Source of the DNA: SZAS-103 sp036496805
GTDB lineage: Bacteria; Pseudomonadota; Gammaproteobacteria; Xanthomonadales; Xanthomonadaceae
Length of the DNA stretch: 64,000 nucleotides
Reading direction: 5' to 3'
NCBI GenBank assembly: GCA_036496805.1
Contig: DASXKN010000024.1
Location: forward strand, 124,001 to 188,000
Made by a program: the position numbers and the translations under genes. The notes below the pieces were generated by a model. It saw only the letters and a list, made by a program, of their open reading frames with translations, was not told where the DNA came from and did no database searches. Below are positions 43,650 through 52,515 of the stretch, in pieces; the first letter of the stretch is position 1; every line of letters starts with the position of its first letter.

Positions 43650-43775
43650 GCATTCCCGGCGCCGCTATCGCTCCATGGCTGCGTGCGCGGTGCGTGCGGA
43701 AGCGTGTGCGGCCAGCGTCTCCGGCACCGGAGTCGACCGCCTTCGGGACTTTCGCCCGCGATGGCTTCCCGATCC

Positions 43776-44330
43776 TCAGGCCAACGCCGCGGGCGCCATC
43801 CGGACAACGGGCTCGATGGCCACGCAAGCCGTGTCGCTCATCAGTTGCACCTGCCCATCCTGCACCAGGCATTGCAATTGCATGTTGCGCTGGGCGAGCG
43901 CGGTCATTTCCTGCACCGCAGGCGCGGGCAAGTCGATCACCGTCAGATTCTTCGAGCGCGCCAGCCCGTCGGCGACCTTGTCCCACCAGACCTGGAAACC
44001 GCGCCCGCTGTATCCGACCACGATCACCTGGCGTGCGCGCCCGCAGGCCTTGCGGATGCGCTGCTCATCCGGCTGGCCGAGCTCGATCCACTGCTCGATT
44101 TCGCCCGCGAGCGATTTTCGCCACAGGTCCGGCTCGTCGTCGGTACTCAGCCCGCGGCCGAATTCGAGTCGTTCCCCGGCATGCAGCGCGAACGCGAGCA
44201 GCCGCACCATCAGTCGTTCGTCGGTCTCGGATGGATGCCGGGCCAGCGTGAGCGCATGGCTCGCATAGTAGTGGCGGTCCATGTCGCTGACCTGCAACTC
44301 GGCCTTGTAGATGGTGGCTTTGGGCGACAT
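43776..44330 (-). CDS. yaeQ: YaeQ family protein
   Basis: A 184-residue protein of the YaeQ family: KATIYKAELQVSDMDRHYY at the start, LARHPSETDERLMVRLLAFAL, and WIELGQPDEQRIRKAC are all family hallmarks. The fold is related to PD-(D/E)XK nucleases, but the biochemical role is not settled (YaeQ was linked to suppression of RfaH loss in E. coli). The gene follows yceH at 79 bases on the same strand and may be cotranscribed. The length is typical. Confidence 0.95.
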   Translation of the reverse strand: MSPKATIYKAELQVSDMDRHYYASHALTLARHPSETDERLMVRLLAFALHAGERLEFGRGLSTDDEPDLWRKSLAGEIEQWIELGQPDEQRIRKACGRARQVIVVGYSGRGFQVWWDKVADGLARSKNLTVIDLPAPAVQEMTALAQRNMQLQCLVQDGQVQLMSDTACVAIEPVVRMAPAALA

Positions 44331-44409
44331 GTGGTCCCGTGTCGAGGCTGGAAGGAATGCAGGGTGGTATCAGTCGAAGAGCAGGAAGACGGGTCGGAGG
44401 AAATTCGCG

Positions 44410-45081
44410 CTACCGATCGCGGAGCGCGTCCAGTTCGCGACGCAGGGCTTGCACTTCGGTCTCCAGGGCCTCAACGCGCGCTTCCAGGCCGCCGCGTCGC
44501 GAGGGCGCGGGCGCGTCATCGCCGGTGACGGCCATATCGGCCGCCGACACCGGGCCGCACAGCAGGTGCATGTAGCGGTCCTCGCGCTGCCCCGCGTTGC
44601 GGCCGAGATTGACGACGAGCGCCGGTGCGCGCTGCATCAGTCGTTCGAGCGTCAGCCGGACGTCCTCGAGACTGGCCGGCGGGGCCAGGCGCTCGCTGCG
44701 CGCGTGCAGCTCGGCCAGGGTCTGCGGGCCGCGCAGCAGCATCACCGCAAGCAGGGCCTGCTGGCGCACGGTGACCGACCAGGACTCGGCGAAACGGTGT
44801 TCGTAGCGTTGGGCACGGGCGCCCTCCACCGCGCGCACCATGGCCTTTTCGGTCATCTCGCGCAGGGCGTGGCCGACTTCGCCGGGCTCGAGTTCCAGCA
44901 CGGGCTCGCGGTTGTTCTTCTGGTTGCAGGCCACCACCACGGCATTCGCGGTCAGTGGATAGACTTCCGGCGTCGTCGCCTCTTTCTCGATGAGGCTTCC
45001 GAGGATGCGCGCCTCGATGGCGCTCAAGGTCGCGAAGGCGCTTTCGCCGCCGCCCTCGGCCATGGTCTGGTTGAATGACAT
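44410..45081 (-). CDS. yceH: YceH family protein (DUF480)
   Basis: A 223-residue protein with two winged-helix units. Family motifs: LSAIEARILGSLIEKEATTP, NAVVVACNQKNNREPV, ALREMTEKAMVR and LPP/LAELHARSERLA. Members lack known activity but resemble DNA-binding proteins. A C-terminal coiled-coil of about 35 residues (RVEALETEVQALRRELDAL) suggests dimerisation. The ribosome site before 45081 is weak. Divergent from the AraC-type gene and upstream of yaeQ. Confidence 0.94.
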   Translation of the reverse strand: MSFNQTMAEGGGESAFATLSAIEARILGSLIEKEATTPEVYPLTANAVVVACNQKNNREPVLELEPGEVGHALREMTEKAMVRAVEGARAQRYEHRFAESWSVTVRQQALLAVMLLRGPQTLAELHARSERLAPPASLEDVRLTLERLMQRAPALVVNLGRNAGQREDRYMHLLCGPVSAADMAVTGDDAPAPSRRGGLEARVEALETEVQALRRELDALRDR

Positions 45082-45152
45082 GCAGGGCCCGCGTTTCCGG
45101 ATGGGCCGCCATTATGTCGGAACCGCGCAAGGCGATCCTCGAGGAGTGAACC

Positions 45153-45584
45153 ATGCCCTGCGCGGCCGGGCATGAGGACAACGACGGAGGTGACAGGATT
45201 CGGCGGATGACGCCAACACACGCCGATGCGCACCACCTGCGCGATCTCGCGCGCCTGCGCCGCGCCCGCGACCGGATCGACCGGGACTACACGCAGCCGC
45301 TGGATGTCGAAGCACTCGCGCACGGCGTGAACATGTCGGCCGGGCATTTCAGCCGTCAATTCCGGATCGCCTACGGCGAGTCGCCCTATTCCTACCTGAT
45401 GTCGCGACGCATCGAACGCGCGATGGCGCTCTTGCGTTGCGGGGATCACAGCGTCACCGACGCATGCTTCGCGGTGGGCTGTTCGTCGCTCGGGACATTC
45501 ACCACGCGCTTCAGCGAAATGGTCGGCGTGTCGCCCGGCGGCTACCGTCGCCTCGCGGCCCGCGGCTCGCGCCTGGCAACCTGA
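45153..45584 (+). CDS. AraC-type HTH transcriptional regulator (short form)
   Basis: A compact regulator (143 residues from 45153) with only the double AraC helix-turn-helix: DVEALAHGVNMSAGHFSRQF and DACFAVGCSSLGTFTTRFSEM. There is no separate ligand domain. The ATG at 45153 has GAGGAG seven bases upstream; the ATG at 45207, used in many homologues (MTPTHADAHHL), also has a GGAGG a little far. Small stand-alone AraC units often precede glyoxalase- or DUF1428-type genes; here DUF1428 is 900 bases away. The target is unknown. Confidence 0.9.
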   Translation: MPCAAGHEDNDGGDRIRRMTPTHADAHHLRDLARLRRARDRIDRDYTQPLDVEALAHGVNMSAGHFSRQFRIAYGESPYSYLMSRRIERAMALLRCGDHSVTDACFAVGCSSLGTFTTRFSEMVGVSPGGYRRLAARGSRLAT

Positions 45585-45650
45585 TCCGCATTGAGAGGCG
45601 GGAGCGCGCTGCCGGAAGCGGTGACGACGCGCCGGCGTAACCGGCTGTGC

Positions 45651-46310
45651 TCAATCCGGAAACCTGAAATCGACCGGCCCCGCGATGGGACGTCCATCGA
45701 ACAACTGGTCGCGATGAGGGCCGTCGCGATCGACCCAGTGCATGAACAGGTGCACCGACCAGCGGTTCGGATTTGGCGCCAGGCGACCGTGGCGGTAGTC
45801 GATGCCGTGATAGATCACCGCATCGCCGGGAGCCATCATGTATTCCGAATACGCCTCGTCGCCGAAATCGATCTCGCCATGCTGTTTCTGCTGGCGATTC
45901 TCGTGGCTCTTCGGCGTGTCCGCGACCGCAAGCGCCCATGGAATCCCGTCGGCATAGGCCACGGTGAGCGACACCGAATGTTCGCAGGCGGCCCGGTCCG
46001 AATGCACGCGACAGATATCGCCCTGCTGGTAGGCGCGGAGGTAGCTGTACGTCGGCAGCAGGCTGACGCCCGTCACCTCCTCGATCTTTGGCGTCATCGC
46101 CCAGAGGAAGGTCGACAAAGCTGGCAGGCCTCCGGAAGACACCTCGTAGCAAGGCTTGTCGAGGATGCTCTTCGGCTGCACCAGTGCGCCCGCGCCTGCG
46201 CGCGCGATGAAAAACGCGGAAAGACGCGCCATCGCGCCCGCGACTTCGGGCGACACCAGGCCATGCAACAAGGCCGAGCCGCTGGTCTTGTAGGTTTCTG
46301 AAACACTCAT
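45651..46310 (-). CDS. 2OG-Fe(II) dioxygenase-like protein
   Basis: A 219-residue protein with the jelly-roll dioxygenase layout. The iron site looks like His and Asp of CRVHSDRAACEH near residue 103, with the distal His in YHGIDYRHG near 168 and a following Arg (NRWSVHLF) for 2-oxoglutarate. The EHSVSLTVAYAD strand and YMMAPGDAVIYHG are typical of uncharacterised prolyl-hydroxylase-like enzymes. AGGAAG precedes the ATG. The substrate cannot be deduced; it is not linked to an obvious pathway. Confidence 0.82.
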   Translation of the reverse strand: MSVSETYKTSGSALLHGLVSPEVAGAMARLSAFFIARAGAGALVQPKSILDKPCYEVSSGGLPALSTFLWAMTPKIEEVTGVSLLPTYSYLRAYQQGDICRVHSDRAACEHSVSLTVAYADGIPWALAVADTPKSHENRQQKQHGEIDFGDEAYSEYMMAPGDAVIYHGIDYRHGRLAPNPNRWSVHLFMHWVDRDGPHRDQLFDGRPIAGPVDFRFPD

Positions 46311-46452
46311 GCGGACTTCCTGCCGGAATGACCGATCGCCTGCACGCCAGGATGCGGGAATTCTTCGCCTGCCGGTCCTGGGCTGGATGCCGTCCACCTC
46401 GCGCGAGGCTTTGCTAGTTGCCGGAGAATGTCGATCACGCCGTTTCTCCCGA

Positions 46453-46812
46453 TCATGCGTCGATCATCATCTTGAATCCGCCCATGAAGATCCGCTTGCC
46501 GTCGAACGGCATGGCTTTCGGATCGGTCAGCTCGGCCAGGCGCGTGTCCTTCATGCCGATCGCGTTGATCCGGTTGCGGTCGGCGCGCGACTTGTAGACG
46601 ATCCACGAGAACACCACGACCTCGCCTTCCTTGAGCTTGACCGCCTGCGGGAACGAAGTGTACTTGCCGACCTTCACGTCGTCGGCGACACACTCGCGGA
46701 ATTCCAGCGCACCCAGTTCGCGCCAGACCTTCGCCATCTTGCGCGACATGCGCTTGTAGGTCGCGAGGTTCGCTTTCGGGACGGGTACGACGAATCCATC
46801 GACATAGTTCAT
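46453..46812 (-). CDS. DUF1428 family protein
   Basis: A 119-residue ferredoxin-like dimeric alpha-beta barrel protein. Family signatures: MNYVDGFVVPVPKANLATY at the start, WRELGALEFRECVADDV, VFSWIVYKSRADRNRIN and FDGKRIFMGGFKMMIDA at the end. The function of DUF1428 is unknown (RNA-signal-recognition-particle 4.5S-like name in old annotations is misleading). The length is typical. A short ORF with a strong ribosome site lies 123 bases upstream on the same strand. Confidence 0.94.
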   Translation of the reverse strand: MNYVDGFVVPVPKANLATYKRMSRKMAKVWRELGALEFRECVADDVKVGKYTSFPQAVKLKEGEVVVFSWIVYKSRADRNRINAIGMKDTRLAELTDPKAMPFDGKRIFMGGFKMMIDA

Positions 46813-46934
46813 GGCGTTCTCCTGGACATGCGGGCGCTGCAAGCGGAATGCCCGAAGGCGGGCGGTCGCCGAAGGATAGCGCCATCGGCACGACGCGTGC
46901 CCTGACCCTTGTCGCCCGCGCCCCCGAACCCCGC

Positions 46935-46994
46935 TTAGCGACCGTTCATCCCCAGCGTCCGAATCTCACGAAACTCCAACAGTTCCTGTGACAT
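46935..46994 (-). CDS. Candidate 19-residue microprotein
   Basis: A complete short frame (MSQELLEFREIRTLGMNGR) with a near-perfect Shine-Dalgarno, CAGGAGG, ending four bases before the ATG. It lies in an otherwise empty 339-base gap, upstream of the DUF1428 gene and divergent from the response regulator gene. It could be a leader peptide, a peptide signal or precursor, or chance. The regular acidic/hydrophobic start and Gly-Met-Asn-Gly-Arg tail are reminiscent of small modified-peptide precursors, but no modifying enzyme is adjacent. Confidence 0.35.
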   Translation of the reverse strand: MSQELLEFREIRTLGMNGR

Positions 46995-47151
46995 CGTCCT
47001 CCTGTCGGTCGTCTTGCCGACGCGATCGGAGCTGCGGCCGGGACGGGTGGCGCGAAGCATGCGACCGTCATGCGATATCGCAGTGTTGAATGTTTTCGGG
47101 AATCGTTTTTCGGTAGCGAGGCAAACAGGAACGTTTTGCCAAGGAGACGAC

Positions 47152-47571
47152 ATGACACATTCGGCCACCATCCTCGTCGTCGACGACGAATCGGGGAGTC
47201 GCGAAGCGCTGGCGGTGCTGTTGCAGGACGAAGGCTATTCGACACTGAGCGCGGCCAATGGCAAGGAGGCGCTGGCCATCGTCGCGCAGAACCCGCCGGA
47301 CCTGATCCTGCTCGACGTCGTGATGGACGGCATCGACGGCTACGAGGTGGCCAAATCGATCAAGGCCAATCCGGCAACCTCGAACATTCCGATCATCATG
47401 GTCACGGCGCACGATGGACGCGGCGCGCATGTGATCGCCCTCGATGCCGGAGCGGAGGCTTTCGTGCCCAAGCCCATCGACATGGCCGTCCTGTCGTTGC
47501 GGGTCCGCAATCTGCTGCGCCTCGCCCAGGCAATGCCGACCCACGAGATTCCGCAGAACGCCGGTTTGTAG
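47152..47571 (+). CDS. Single-domain response regulator
   Basis: A 139-residue CheY-like receiver. The acidic pocket is DDE near residues 11-13, the phospho-acceptor Asp lies in LILLDVVMDGIDGYE near residue 55, Thr in IMVTAHD, and Lys in VPKPID. There is no output domain, so it likely works by protein contact, as in phosphorelay or PAS-kinase control. A perfect AAGGAG precedes the ATG. No histidine kinase gene is nearby. Confidence 0.94.
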   Translation: MTHSATILVVDDESGSREALAVLLQDEGYSTLSAANGKEALAIVAQNPPDLILLDVVMDGIDGYEVAKSIKANPATSNIPIIMVTAHDGRGAHVIALDAGAEAFVPKPIDMAVLSLRVRNLLRLAQAMPTHEIPQNAGL

Positions 47572-47698
47572 GGAAGGCAGGAACGATCGGGAGTCCGGCC
47601 GGATCGATCAACGAGCGTGGCCCTTTCCCTGTTCTTCTGCGAGGCTGCGACTTGCAACCGGCAGCCGGTTTGGCCCGACGAGAACGATCCCGATCGCG

Positions 47699-48223
47699 TC
47701 ACGGAAACCGGGTGATGCCCCCCAGCGCCTCGTTCACCTTCTTGTAGTTGTCCTTCGCAGCGGCTGCATCGCCGGAACCGGCTGCCGCGTCGAGCTTGTC
47801 CACGTAGGTCGCGATCAGGGTGACGTTCTGCTGCAAGGCGGCCTGCTGGTCGGCGGGCAACTTCGATGCATGCGCAGGCAGCGCGGCGGCGAGATCGCGA
47901 ACGGCATCCGCTCTGGCGCGCGCATCCTTCCACGCGCCGCCATCGATAGCCTTCTGGAGCCCGTAGCTTTGCTTGTCGAGCGCCTTCCAGATGTCGTCCG
48001 TCGCGGTGGGGATTGGCGTCGTGGCGACGCTTGCCGACGCAGCCACAGGTGACGATGACGATGCCGATGCGGATGCGGATGCCGGTGCAGCGTTGCTGTC
48101 GGGTGGCAGTGCCAGCGGTTGCGTGACCGTGGCGGTGTCGGGTGCCTTGCCGGAACCGCAGGCGGCGAGGACGACCGTGAACGCGATGGGCACGAGGAAG
48201 TGTCGGGCGCTTCGGATATGCAT
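47699..48223 (-). CDS. Low-complexity lipoprotein with helical C-terminus
   Basis: A 174-residue predicted lipoprotein: signal peptide with lipobox LAAC near residue 22, then a Ser/Ala-rich linker (ASASASASSSSPVAASASV) of about 45 residues, then a helical part (residues about 80-174) rich in Ala, Lys and Asp (LQKAIDGGAWKDARARADAVR). I know no matching domain; the helical part resembles small periplasmic helical-bundle proteins. The start at 48223 gives the signal peptide. Divergent from a secreted protein gene. Confidence 0.65.
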   Translation of the reverse strand: MHIRSARHFLVPIAFTVVLAACGSGKAPDTATVTQPLALPPDSNAAPASASASASSSSPVAASASVATTPIPTATDDIWKALDKQSYGLQKAIDGGAWKDARARADAVRDLAAALPAHASKLPADQQAALQQNVTLIATYVDKLDAAAGSGDAAAAKDNYKKVNEALGGITRFP

Positions 48224-48379
48224 TGCGGGAAGTCCTGGAAAGTCAGGCGGTGAAAAGACCACGTTGTCCATGATGCAACAAAACAGGAAAGGTCCCTTTC
48301 CCGGCTCCGGTTTTTCGGCAGGATCGACGCAATCCACCCCGTGCTAGCATCCCGGTGCCACGAACGGAGGTGCATCGCG

Positions 48380-49807
48380 ATGCGATTCCGGCTTGCGCAA
48401 CGATCCGGCACCCTCGCGCTGGCCCTGCTGGCGATACCGGCGCAGGCCGCCCTCGCCGCTCCGAACGCCTGCCATATGGCGAAGGCCGCGTTCTGCGAAA
48501 CCTTCGACGCGCCCGCGCCAACCGGCAACCGGTCCGGCGGTCTCGACGGAACGCTCTGGGGCGTTTCGCGCCAGCTCGGCAGCATCAATTTCGGACAGGA
48601 ACAGTATTACGACGTCTCGCCCACGACGATGCTGGGCTGCGGCGCGGACAAGACGGTGCAGCCACCGGCCGACGTCGCGATCTGCAACGGCCGGCTCGTC
48701 GAAGCGCAGACCGACCAGCACGGCGTCACCTCGCTGGCGATGTACCCGAAGCAGCCGTTCGACATCGCCGGGCGCATGGGCATCATTTCCTTCGAGGTGA
48801 GCGACGACAGCCACGGCAACCATCGCGCGTGGCCCGAGCTCTGGTACACCGACCAGCCATTGCCCGCTCCGTTCACCCACTTCAGCTCGTTGCAGTCGGT
48901 TCCGCGCAACGGCTTCGGCGTGCGCTTCGCCGCATTCTGCCCAGCGAACGTTCCAGGCTGCGGCGTGCGCCCGGCCTGTCCCGACGAACCAGCCGACGTG
49001 AACGTCATCACCGTGGATTCGGCCGTCGTGGTCAACAACTACGTCAGCAACGACTCGTTCACGGATGTCGGTGTGGGGCCGATCAAGGTGACCCAGGTGG
49101 GCTGCGTCAAGGCCTCGTCCGGGCCGGGCGACATGAACCGCTTCGTGCTGCACGTGTGGCCGCACCAGATCACGGTCTTCGGCACCGACGCCGGCACCGT
49201 GGCGCCGCTGAAGAAGATCGCCGTGATCACGCGCATGAGCCTGGGCCTCACGCGCGGCCTGGTCTGGCTCGAGGACGTCCACTACAACGGCGACAAGGAC
49301 GGCACCGACCAGGGCACGCATACCTTCACCTGGGACAACCTCGGCTTCGACGGCCCGGTCCTGCCGCGCGATCTCGCATACGACGTGCCCGACGCCATGG
49401 CGCCGATCGAGGGATACCCGGGCCTGCTGAACATGGGCTGGAACCTGCCCACCGCGAAGGACGTCACGCCACTCACCCTGCACGTGCACGACGTCGCCCA
49501 CATCGCCGACGCGGCGGGCGCACTGCTGACCTTCAACTACTCCAGCTACAACCCGGTGACGGTGAGCTATCGCCTCAACTACGGCGCCTGGCACCAGCAG
49601 CCCTGGCCGTTCGGCGCCTGCTATACCCAGAACGATTTCGTGCTCTGCGGCAGCAAGACGATCGCGGTGCCGGTCGCGCTGTCGGAGGTGAAGGCCGGGA
49701 CCAACACGATCCAGTTCCGTTCGTCCGATGCCACCGCGATCGCGAACGTCGACCTGATCCTGCAGGGTGCGGGAGGCATTCCTGCCGCGCCGGAGCCGGA
49801 TCCCTGA
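48380..49807 (+). CDS. Secreted protein of unknown function, Cys-containing beta-rich
   Basis: A 475-residue exported protein. Signal peptide (residues 1-27, ending ALA-AP), followed by a beta-rich part with several Cys (CHMAKAAFCETF, FCPANVPGCGVRPACP) that could form disulfides. Features such as FCETFDAP, WPELWYTDQPLP and HPTFTWDNLGFDGP recall concanavalin-like (LamG/glucanase-like) lectin folds. No catalytic residues are evident. GGAGG precedes the ATG. Likely a secreted binding protein; the ligand is unknown. Confidence 0.7.
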   Translation: MRFRLAQRSGTLALALLAIPAQAALAAPNACHMAKAAFCETFDAPAPTGNRSGGLDGTLWGVSRQLGSINFGQEQYYDVSPTTMLGCGADKTVQPPADVAICNGRLVEAQTDQHGVTSLAMYPKQPFDIAGRMGIISFEVSDDSHGNHRAWPELWYTDQPLPAPFTHFSSLQSVPRNGFGVRFAAFCPANVPGCGVRPACPDEPADVNVITVDSAVVVNNYVSNDSFTDVGVGPIKVTQVGCVKASSGPGDMNRFVLHVWPHQITVFGTDAGTVAPLKKIAVITRMSLGLTRGLVWLEDVHYNGDKDGTDQGTHTFTWDNLGFDGPVLPRDLAYDVPDAMAPIEGYPGLLNMGWNLPTAKDVTPLTLHVHDVAHIADAAGALLTFNYSSYNPVTVSYRLNYGAWHQQPWPFGACYTQNDFVLCGSKTIAVPVALSEVKAGTNTIQFRSSDATAIANVDLILQGAGGIPAAPEPDP

Positions 49808-49965
49808 CGGCGGCCGTGCTTTCCCAATCAAGCCGTATCGGGACATTCCTCGACATGCACCAACGTTCCCCGTCCCCGATTGTCCTTACGTGGAGCTGCG
49901 GTTCGATCTAGACTGGACCCATTGTCGCTGCACCCATCGCACTGCGCTTCCCGGAGGATTGAACC

Positions 49966-50901
49966 ATGACCGATACCCCGAAATGCCGCCTGGTGACCCG
50001 CAGCGATTTCGATGGCCTGGTGTGCGCGGTGCTGCTCAAGGAGCGCGGCCTCATCGATGCCATCGAATTCGTGCATCCGAAGGACATGCAGGACGGCAAG
50101 ATCCCGATGGGTCCGAACGACATCAGCACGAACCTGCCCTACGTGGCCGGTTGCCACCTCGCGTTCGACCACCACGCCAGCGAGATGCAGCGCGTGTCGG
50201 AGCGGCCGGCCAACCACATCATCGACCCGAACGCGGCATCGGCCGCGCGCGTGGTCTACGACTACTACGGCGGGGCGCAGGCCTTCCCGCGCGTGTCGGC
50301 CGAGATGATGGACGCCGTCGACAAGGCAGACTCGGCGCAGTTCAGCCTCGACGAGATCCTCAACCCCAAGGGCTGGGTCCTGCTGAGCTTCCTGATGGAC
50401 GCACGCACCGGACTCGGGCGCTTCCGCGAGTTCCGCGTCTCCAACTACCAGTTGATGATGGAGTTGATCGACTACTGCCGCGACCACACGATCGACGAGA
50501 TCCTTGCGCTTCCCGACGTCGCCGAGCGCGCCGAGCTCTATGCCGCCCACCACGACCGCGCGCGTGCGCAACTGCGACGCACCGCGGAGCTGTACGGAAA
50601 GCTGGTGATCCTGGACCTGCGCAAGGAAGAGCCCATCTACGCCACCAACCGCTTCACCCTGTACGCGCTCTTCCCGAAGGCGACCGTTTCGATCCACGTC
50701 ATCTGGGGCGTGAAGCAGCAGAACACCGCGTTCGCCATCGGCAAGTCGATCATCGACCGCTCCAGCCCGCTGAACGTCGGCGAGCTGTGCCTGCGCTACG
50801 GCGGAGGCGGCCATGCCGCCGCGGGTACCTGCCAGATACCCAACGAGGACGCCGAGAAGGTGCTGGGCGAGTTGATGGCGGCGATCAGCGCGACGGAGTG
50901 A
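49966..50901 (+). CDS. DHH-DHHA1 family phosphoesterase
   Basis: A 311-residue metal-dependent phosphoesterase. The motifs are SDFDGL near residue 13, FDHHAS near residue 67, an Asp in AVDKADSAQF, and the DHHA1 glycine motif YGGGGHAAAGTC near residue 285. The family includes nanoRNases (c-di-nucleotide and oligonucleotide breakdown), exopolyphosphatases and RecJ. It lacks the membrane or PAS parts of GdpP. It may clear pGpG or short RNAs, which would tie in with the c-di-GMP genes here, but that is inference. GGAGG precedes the ATG. Confidence 0.9.
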   Translation: MTDTPKCRLVTRSDFDGLVCAVLLKERGLIDAIEFVHPKDMQDGKIPMGPNDISTNLPYVAGCHLAFDHHASEMQRVSERPANHIIDPNAASAARVVYDYYGGAQAFPRVSAEMMDAVDKADSAQFSLDEILNPKGWVLLSFLMDARTGLGRFREFRVSNYQLMMELIDYCRDHTIDEILALPDVAERAELYAAHHDRARAQLRRTAELYGKLVILDLRKEEPIYATNRFTLYALFPKATVSIHVIWGVKQQNTAFAIGKSIIDRSSPLNVGELCLRYGGGGHAAAGTCQIPNEDAEKVLGELMAAISATE

Positions 50902-50982
50902 AACTCGTCCGTTCTGATTGATGCTGTCGGTGCAACAGCGTCCCCTTGGATTTGCGGCGGATCGACATCGCCACGCAGGCGC

Positions 50983-51012
50983 GGGAAGCCGGGCCATGCA
51001 GCCCGGCTTCCC
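50983..51012. terminator. Hairpin between convergent genes
   Basis: A 12-bp perfect stem (GGGAAGCCGGGC / GCCCGGCTTCCC) with a six-base loop, between the convergent DHH and YadA-like genes. There is no good U-tract on either strand, so termination by the hairpin alone is uncertain. Confidence 0.5.
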
Positions 51013-51022
51013 GTTGCTGTCG

Positions 51023-52279
51023 TCACCAGCTCATCCCTGCCCCCACGCCCACGCTGCTTTCTCCGTTCGAGAACGCGCCGCTCAGCGAGACTGTGGCATG
51101 GGTGCCGCGAAAAGCATGCTGCACGCCGACGGCGAAGGCCGACTGACCACCCTGGAAACCTCCGCCGACCGCGATCCGGTTGTTGCCATCCGCGCCAGCC
51201 GTGTTCATCGCCATGCTCGACAACGCGGTGCCCATCGCGCCGATCTTGCTGATGCGCTTGTCCTGCATCGAGAACTCGTCGTCGACGCGGCTCTGCAGGC
51301 CTTGCAACTGGCTCAGGTTCACCGCGTCCCCGGCCTCGGTGCCGTCGGCGACGTTGGTGATCTGGCGCTGATCGGCGGTGGTGCCCACGGAAATCGTGTC
51401 GGCACGGTTCGCGACCGAACCCGCGCCCAGCGCGACGCTGTTGGCCGCGTTCGCGTGCGCTCCCGCACCCACGGCGGTGCTGTTCGAACCGGTGGCGGCG
51501 GCATTGCGCCCGGATGCCAGCGAGTTGTCGCCTGACGCGGTCGCGCCCGAACCCATCGCGGTGGAACCAGCACCCGATGCAGAGGAATGAAAGCCCACCG
51601 CCGTGCCATCTGCGCCATAGGCGGTCGACAGCGCCCCGAGCGCGGTCGAGCGAGCGCCAGCCGCATCGGCACCAAAGCCCATGGACGAGCTGTAGGTACC
51701 GCCGGTGGCGGCAAACGCACCGAGCGCGGTCGAGCCATTGCCGCCGGCAAACGAGCCCAGGCCAACGGCCGTGGCGTACGTACCGTAAGCGCCGGAAAGG
51801 GCACCGATCGCCGTGGCGCCGGTGCCCCTGACCGTGGCAATGGCGCCCACCGCGGTACCGTACGCGCCGGAGGTGTACGCCTGCGCGCCGAACGCGATGG
51901 AGGCATCGCCGACCGCGAAAGAGCCAAAACCCATGGCCGAAGCCTTGTTGCCGCTCGCATACGCGCCGAATCCGGTGGCCACGCTGCGGTCGCCGGTCGC
52001 GTAGGCGCCGACGCCGTTGGCCGTGGCCTCCCTGCCCGAGGCGAGGCTGTACGCGCCGGTCGCGGACGAACCGTAGCCACTGGCCACGGCACTACTGCCG
52101 ATCGCACTGCTGAAGCCACCCGAGGCCGCTGCACCCGTGCCGCACGCAAAGTCACCCTGGCTGGCAGCGGACTCACCCGTCGGACCGGTGCAGGTCTGCT
52201 GTGCCCATGCATTGCTTGCCGAACTGCCGATCGCCAGCGCCACAGCCACCGCGACAAGGCGCATCCGTGAACTCTTCAT
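51023..52279 (-). CDS. YadA-like trimeric autotransporter, compact
   Basis: A 418-residue surface protein. Signal peptide residues 1-27, then a head made of about 18 repeats of 14 residues (ATANGVGAYATGDRSVATG, AYASGNKASAMG and so on) forming the left-handed parallel beta-roll. A neck/stalk follows (SVANRADTISVG, ADGTEAGDAVNLSQL, QSRVDDEFSMQDKRI), then a C-terminal YadA anchor (VGGGFQGGQSAFAVGV, GAGMSW). All parts of a trimeric adhesin are present but the stalk is minimal. It would bind host or abiotic surfaces. The start at 52279 has GGGAGA; an ATG at 52300 is the alternative. Confidence 0.92.
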   Translation of the reverse strand: MKSSRMRLVAVAVALAIGSSASNAWAQQTCTGPTGESAASQGDFACGTGAAASGGFSSAIGSSAVASGYGSSATGAYSLASGREATANGVGAYATGDRSVATGFGAYASGNKASAMGFGSFAVGDASIAFGAQAYTSGAYGTAVGAIATVRGTGATAIGALSGAYGTYATAVGLGSFAGGNGSTALGAFAATGGTYSSSMGFGADAAGARSTALGALSTAYGADGTAVGFHSSASGAGSTAMGSGATASGDNSLASGRNAAATGSNSTAVGAGAHANAANSVALGAGSVANRADTISVGTTADQRQITNVADGTEAGDAVNLSQLQGLQSRVDDEFSMQDKRISKIGAMGTALSSMAMNTAGADGNNRIAVGGGFQGGQSAFAVGVQHAFRGTHATVSLSGAFSNGESSVGVGAGMSW

Positions 52280-52515
52280 GTAGTTGTCTCCCAGCCTCAT
52301 GGCTGCCTGATGGATTGGATGAATGAGTGGGCTATCCCGGGACCTGCCGGGAACCCAGGGTCTGACGACAAGCAGCGTTCAATTCGCGGAGCCGTTGCAA
52401 CGGCTCCTGATCGATTGCGAAGGAGCTCCTGCGAACCGCCGCCGATTGGATCGAATCATCGATGGGTCCACTGGTTTTCCCCGGCTACCACGCACACCTG
52501 CCATTCGTGGAGCCG

